This document shows, piece after piece, positions 13,584 to 17,788 of a stretch of DNA of 17,788 nt. Origin of the DNA: Methanobacterium sp. Lineage in GTDB: Archaea > Methanobacteriota > Methanobacteria > Methanobacteriales > Methanobacteriaceae. Location: the NCBI GenBank assembly GCA_030017655.1, contig JASEIM010000030.1:1-17788 (forward strand). Direction: 5' to 3'. A model generated the notes under the pieces. The model was not told the DNA's origin, searched no databases, and saw only the letters and a program-made list of their open reading frames with translations. Positions within the stretch are counted from its first letter, which is position 1; the number at the start of each line of letters is the position of its first letter. The translations under genes were made by a program, and so were the position numbers.

Positions 13584-16282
13584 TTATTAAAACAGTTGAG
13601 CTTGAAAACTTTAAATCTCACATGAATACCAGAGTTGATTTTGAAACAGGTATTTCCATAATCATGGGAGATAATGGGGCAGGTAAATCCAGCATCCTTG
13701 AATCAATCAGTTTTGCCTTATTTAAAGAATATGCAAGTAAAAAAATGGATAAGCTCATAAATAACGATAAAAACCAAATGCAAGTGACTGTACAATTCAT
13801 TGTAAATGGCAGAACATATAAAGTTGTTAGAAAAAGAAAAAGAAATTCAAGCCCAGAATCTATGCTGTATGTTAAAGATAATGGTCGATTTTTAGTTATA
13901 GAGAAAGGAGACGCTGCAGTAAGTGCAGAAATAGAAAAGATAATAGATCTTGATAAAAATCTATTTTTAAACGCTGTTTATGTTAAACAGGGTGAAATAG
14001 CAAACTTGGTCACTAAAAATCCTTCAGAAAAAAAGGAAATGATGGGCAGACTTTTAGGAGTTGATGATCTCGAAAATTCATGGAAAAACATGAAGTTCAT
14101 TATTAAGGATTACAATGACCGGGAAATCCATATTAACGGGAAACTTGCAAATCTCCAGTCTACAGAAGAAAATCTAAAAAGTAAACAAGATAAAAAGGAT
14201 GAATTAAACATAATAATTTCAAAAAAAGATTCTGAACTAAAGAAAACAGAAGAAAAACTCAATAAATTAAAAACAGTTAAAGAATATTTTGACAGAAAAG
14301 AAATTGAATTCAATAACTTAAAAAAAGAAATTGAACATTATCAATCCATTTTTATAAGACTTAACAAGACCAGAGATGAATTATCCAGACAAATTGAAGA
14401 AATAAAAATTAAAGAAGCAAAAATAGAAGAAATAAAACCCGAAATAGGTAAAATAAAAATACTGGAAAACATCAGGGATAAAATTTTCAAACTAAAAGCT
14501 TTGAAGAATGAAAAAGAACATACAGAAAAATCTCTTAAAAAAATTGAATTATTTAAAAGGTTTGTATCTGAAAATCAGGAATCTTACGATAATTTTCTTA
14601 AATTAGAACTTGAAATTAATAAATTAGCCAGTTCCAGAAAAGAATTTGAGGGAACAGATGCTTTAAAGATTACTTTTGATAATAATATTAAAAATCTTCA
14701 ATCTGAAATTGAAGAACTGCAAAAATCCATTTCTAACAGGCTTAAATTATATGGAGAAATTCTTGAAGAAGAGATAAGCTCCATAGATCAGCTGGAAAAA
14801 TGCCTTGAAACAAAAAAGCAGGGGATCAAGGAAAACTTTAAACAAAATCAGGAACAGATTGAAGGATTTAAGTCAAAAATTTCTGATCTTAAGGGTCAGA
14901 ATAAGGAAATAATGAAAGCAATCGAGGAACTGGAGAATGCTGAAGATATCTGCCCGGTATGTGAATCAGATCTTGAAGAGAGTAGAAGAGAAGAGTTATT
15001 GAATAAGTACAGAGGACAGATTGAAAAAAATAACGCTGATATTAACTCTTCTAAAGAAAATTTAGGTATATGGAATGCTGAACGTGAATTTTTAGATAGA
15101 AAGCAGCAGAAACTTGAAAAAATCAGTATAGATATTCTTAAAAAAGAATCAAATGACCTTGAAAGGAAGAAAAATGAAATTAAGGAAATGAATGAACAAT
15201 TAATTGAAATAAAAAAATCTGTTATTAATTTAAGGGAAATTGATTCAAAATTGGAAGAAAAAAAAGCTTTAAAAGATGAATTAAAGGAAGGTTATAATAA
15301 ATATCTTGGAGCTTTGAATTCTTTAAAAGCAATGGAAAAACCAGAAGAACTTCTGGACTCATTTAATAAGTTAAAAAGTACTATTGAACCTTTAGAAAAT
15401 GAAATCAGTAACTTATGCGCCAAAATTAATGTTGAAAAGGTTCAGGTCAATACCGAACTTGAAAGAATACGAACCATTAAGGAAACTTATGATAAACTAT
15501 GTGGCGAAGTTAGCGCTAAAGATGAGATCTTAAAGAATTTAAGCAATATTGAAAAAGAAATAGAAAATATTTCCAGGGAAATGGAAGCTAAAGAAGAAAT
15601 GATGGATCAGGTAGTTTATGAAGGTGAAAAGCACCATCAAGCGATTAATGATCTTAATAATTGTCAAAAAGAATTTGAAGAACTACAAAAAGAATTTGAA
15701 GGTCTTAAAGGAGAGTTAAAAGGGATTCTTGAAAGAATTTCCGAACTTAAAAATGAAGTTGAATCATTCAAGAAAGATAAAGAAGAACTGGCAAAAATCA
15801 GTAGATTTATAGAACTTTTAAATGAAATAAGGAAGTTATACGGTAAAGATGGGCTTCAAAAGGATCTTAGAAATATATCAAGACCATTAATTGAGAATAA
15901 TACTCTTGATTTCTTTAACAAATTTAATTTTGAATATTCTGATATAAAACTCAATGAAGATTATGATGTAACTCTGTTTGGGCCTTCTGGAGAAAATACT
16001 CTGGACATGATAAGTGGCGGGGAAATTATCGCTGTGGCAATTGCTTTAAGGCTTGGAATTGCTAAAACTCTGGTAAAAGGTAATCTGGAGTTAATGATAC
16101 TTGATGAACCTACCGTTCATCTTGACTCTTATCGTAGACATGAACTGATTGATGTAATTAAAAAGCTTTCAGTTATACCTCAAATGATAATAGTTACTCA
16201 TGATCCGGGTTTAGAAGAGGCTGCAACTAATATTCTTAAAATAGAAAAGAAAAATGGAGTATCTCAAATAGCCAGTATATAA
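13580..16282 (+). CDS. rad50: Rad50 SMC-like ATPase with zinc hook
   Basis: 900 residues. N-terminal ABC half with Walker A MGDNGAGKSS (K36) and Q-loop Q137 (VKQGEI); long heptad-rich coiled coil, very Glu/Lys-rich, from about 170 to 760; zinc hook C458-P-V-C461 in its centre, which joins two Rad50 molecules; then the C-terminal half with signature DMISGGE (S812; Ile in place of the common Leu) and Walker B LELMILDEPTVHLD (D842, E843), ending with the H-loop VTHDP. With Mre11 it tethers and processes broken DNA ends. The start is GTG 13580 (GTGA overlap with the mre11 stop), with GAGG upstream. Only 8 bases separate its stop from that of the convergent MFS gene. Confidence 0.95.
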   Translation: MIIKTVELENFKSHMNTRVDFETGISIIMGDNGAGKSSILESISFALFKEYASKKMDKLINNDKNQMQVTVQFIVNGRTYKVVRKRKRNSSPESMLYVKDNGRFLVIEKGDAAVSAEIEKIIDLDKNLFLNAVYVKQGEIANLVTKNPSEKKEMMGRLLGVDDLENSWKNMKFIIKDYNDREIHINGKLANLQSTEENLKSKQDKKDELNIIISKKDSELKKTEEKLNKLKTVKEYFDRKEIEFNNLKKEIEHYQSIFIRLNKTRDELSRQIEEIKIKEAKIEEIKPEIGKIKILENIRDKIFKLKALKNEKEHTEKSLKKIELFKRFVSENQESYDNFLKLELEINKLASSRKEFEGTDALKITFDNNIKNLQSEIEELQKSISNRLKLYGEILEEEISSIDQLEKCLETKKQGIKENFKQNQEQIEGFKSKISDLKGQNKEIMKAIEELENAEDICPVCESDLEESRREELLNKYRGQIEKNNADINSSKENLGIWNAEREFLDRKQQKLEKISIDILKKESNDLERKKNEIKEMNEQLIEIKKSVINLREIDSKLEEKKALKDELKEGYNKYLGALNSLKAMEKPEELLDSFNKLKSTIEPLENEISNLCAKINVEKVQVNTELERIRTIKETYDKLCGEVSAKDEILKNLSNIEKEIENISREMEAKEEMMDQVVYEGEKHHQAINDLNNCQKEFEELQKEFEGLKGELKGILERISELKNEVESFKKDKEELAKISRFIELLNEIRKLYGKDGLQKDLRNISRPLIENNTLDFFNKFNFEYSDIKLNEDYDVTLFGPSGENTLDMISGGEIIAVAIALRLGIAKTLVKGNLELMILDEPTVHLDSYRRHELIDVIKKLSVIPQMIIVTHDPGLEEAATNILKIEKKNGVSQIASI

Positions 16283-16290
16283 TAAAAATC

Positions 16291-17673
16291 CTAATTTTTT
16301 TCCACTTTTTGCTTTCTTCCAGCAAAGGATACAAAAATTCCTATGAAACAGAGTACTGTAAATATTGTAAATGCTATTTGTATACTTGAAAGTAGTGCAG
16401 GGTAATTTTCAGGCATTATCTGAACTCTTCCAATTATCAATGAAAACAGGAGTACAGCAATTCCCATACTTAGAGTTTGCCCTATTAATCGCATTGTGCT
16501 TACAGTTGCCGATGCAATTCCTAAAAATCTTCTTTCAACAGATCCCATGATTGCATTGGTATTTGGAGATGAAAAGAGTCCAAAACCTGCTCCAAGGACA
16601 ACCAGACCAGCTATAATAAATATTATATTGGTATTGGTATTTAAAAAGATGAATTGAGCTAATCCCAGTGTTGAAAGACTCATTCCTATTGTTGCAATTA
16701 TTCTTGGATCGTATCTATCTGAAAGTCTTCCTGCCACAGGCGCTAAAACTGCCATAATGACTGGTTGTGCGACAAGTATAAGACCAGCACCTGATGCATC
16801 AAGATCTTTTATGAATTGTAAATAAAGACTTAAAAAGAAGGATACAGCAAATGTCGCCATATAATTGATTAAGGCGGCTAAGCTTGAAAATCCAAAAGTT
16901 CTGTTTTTAAAGAGTTTCATATTAAATACAGGAACCTTGACTCTTAATTCAAACATTACAAATGATATGAGCCCTATCAGGCCAATTATTATCATTAAGA
17001 TTCCTATGGTTCCGGGAAGCTCTGAAAATCCGAACATGAAGGTGAATAGAGCTATACTGTATAATATGGTACCGGGAATATCTAATTTTTCTCCTTTGCA
17101 TGCTGCCCATTCTCCTTTTAATTTCCAGAGCGTTAAGCCAATTACAAGGAGCCCTATAGGTACCATTAAATAAAAAAGACTCCTCCATCCTAAAAATTGT
17201 GTCATAAGTCCACCAAGTACAGGGCCAAGTGAAAGACCAACATAAACAGCCCCAATGGTGAAACCTATTGCTTTACCTCGCTCTTGTGGTGGATAAACTG
17301 AAGTTACTATTGCAAGCCCTGTAACGAATATCATTGCTGATCCAATTCCCTGAATAACCCTGAATGCTATGAGCGAAATATCGGAAGGTGCAACTGCACA
17401 GAGAAAAGAGGCAATTGTAAAAATTATCATTCCATAAGTGAAAACTTTTTTCATACCGTAAATGTCAGCTATACGCCCGAATGGAACTGCAAATATTGCA
17501 GATGCAAGTATGAATGACGTTGGTATCCAGCTTAGCAGGATAGCATCGGTTAAAAATTCACTGCCTATAGCTGGAAGAGCTATGTTTATTGCAGATCCCA
17601 TAAATGGCGTAAAGAATGATGCAATTACTGCAATTATTAAAGCAGGTATTCTGGCGCTATTTTTATTCTCCAT
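16291..17673 (-). CDS. MFS multidrug exporter, DHA2 (EmrB/QacA) type
   Basis: 460 residues with about 14 hydrophobic segments, the DHA2 family layout. Early features are GSAINIALPAIGSEF in the first helix and the loop 2-3 motif A in a form FGRIADIYGMKKVF; the proton:drug antiporter motif C region appears as GLSLGPVLGGLMTQFLGWRSLF in helix 5. Members export drugs or toxic organic ions using the proton gradient; the substrate is unknown. The start was set to ATG 17673 since GGTGA lies five bases upstream; the GTG nine bases earlier is inside that ribosome site. There is no EmrA partner in view. A large inverted repeat with a TATA box lies upstream. Confidence 0.88.
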   Translation of the reverse strand: MENKNSARIPALIIAVIASFFTPFMGSAINIALPAIGSEFLTDAILLSWIPTSFILASAIFAVPFGRIADIYGMKKVFTYGMIIFTIASFLCAVAPSDISLIAFRVIQGIGSAMIFVTGLAIVTSVYPPQERGKAIGFTIGAVYVGLSLGPVLGGLMTQFLGWRSLFYLMVPIGLLVIGLTLWKLKGEWAACKGEKLDIPGTILYSIALFTFMFGFSELPGTIGILMIIIGLIGLISFVMFELRVKVPVFNMKLFKNRTFGFSSLAALINYMATFAVSFFLSLYLQFIKDLDASGAGLILVAQPVIMAVLAPVAGRLSDRYDPRIIATIGMSLSTLGLAQFIFLNTNTNIIFIIAGLVVLGAGFGLFSSPNTNAIMGSVERRFLGIASATVSTMRLIGQTLSMGIAVLLFSLIIGRVQIMPENYPALLSSIQIAFTIFTVLCFIGIFVSFAGRKQKVEKN

Positions 17674-17713
17674 TAAATTCACCTAATCAGATTAATTACA
17701 AAATTATTCTGTA

Positions 17714-17788
17714 ATCAAGATGTTAAATACTTTTTATATACTATAATGAATTTCATTATAGTATATAAAAAGTATTTAACATCTTGAT
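17714..17788. repeat. Perfect 75-base inverted repeat upstream of the MFS gene
   Basis: Two exact 37-base arms (17714-17750 and 17752-17788) surround a single T. Each arm holds an outward-pointing TATA box: TATATAAAAA on the - strand (17740-17731) for the MFS gene, giving a leader of about 35 bases, and its mirror on the + strand (17762-17771). The right arm ends exactly at the window edge, so its true length is unknown. It could be a symmetric divergent promoter/operator or a fold-back artefact at a contig end. Confidence 0.7.
17731..17740 (-). promoter_or_regulatory. TATA box of the MFS exporter gene
   Basis: TATATAAAAA on the - strand, about 62 bases before the ATG at 17673, inside the left arm of the large inverted repeat. 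Initiation would fall near 17709. A regulator binding the palindrome would directly block it. Confidence 0.5.

Noticed and set aside
9795..16282. The nurA-herA-mre11-rad50 operon as a novel anti-phage system
   Set aside because: HerA-type ATPases occur in defence systems, but here all four genes are standard archaeal repair proteins with intact motifs and housekeeping context.
16865..17173. 102-residue + strand frame opposite the MFS gene
   Set aside because: Antisense shadow of a well-supported membrane protein; no family resemblance.

Overview
The window looks like chromosomal DNA of a methanogenic archaeon, most likely order Methanobacteriales (a Methanobacterium-like organism). This is an inference from the archaeal nurA-herA-mre11-rad50 DNA-repair operon, an archaeoflavoprotein, a thioferritin-type Dps-like protein, archaeal TATA boxes, GGTGA-type Shine-Dalgarno sites, low GC content and short spacers. 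No rRNA, tRNA, CRISPR array, insertion sequence or integrase was seen.

Left part (1-7150, all + strand): after the 3' end of an unidentified gene and a ProC-like NAD(P)-binding protein comes a compact run of small, cysteine-rich genes. They are a QueG-like double [4Fe-4S] protein with CC/CGC-rich tails, a DUF2703 protein (a family often met near arsenic genes), a 58-residue protein that is one-third methionine, two intact zinc-ribbon paralogues around a third that is frameshifted, a DsrH/TusB-like gene broken by one base, DsrE/TusD-like and DsrF/TusC-like proteins, an Fe-S protein with the CFeSP/ACDS-gamma type cluster motif, a permease with a CSC motif (ArsP/SO_0444 type) and an MTH895-like mini-thioredoxin. 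Together they suggest a system that moves persulfide sulfur and/or handles thiophilic metals or metalloids, ending in export through the permease. The combined function is inference and is the most novel part of the window. A hairpin followed by a run of T closes this block.

Middle part (7301-9381, all - strand): a ZIP-family metal transporter, a ferritin-like DPSL/thioferritin protein with its own promoter, and an AfpA-like flavoprotein. This fits metal and oxidative-stress management. A 413-base AT-rich divergent spacer follows, with several inverted repeats, TATA boxes for both directions and a seven-codon leader ORF.

Right part (9795-16282, + strand): nurA, herA, mre11 and rad50, in that order. 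mre11 overlaps herA by 1 nt and rad50 overlaps mre11 by 4 nt, so this is one operon for DNA end resection. Convergent to it, with only 8 bases between stop codons, is a DHA2-type (14-TM) MFS drug exporter on the - strand. The window ends in a perfect 75-base inverted repeat upstream of that exporter, which may be a symmetric divergent promoter/operator or an assembly fold-back.
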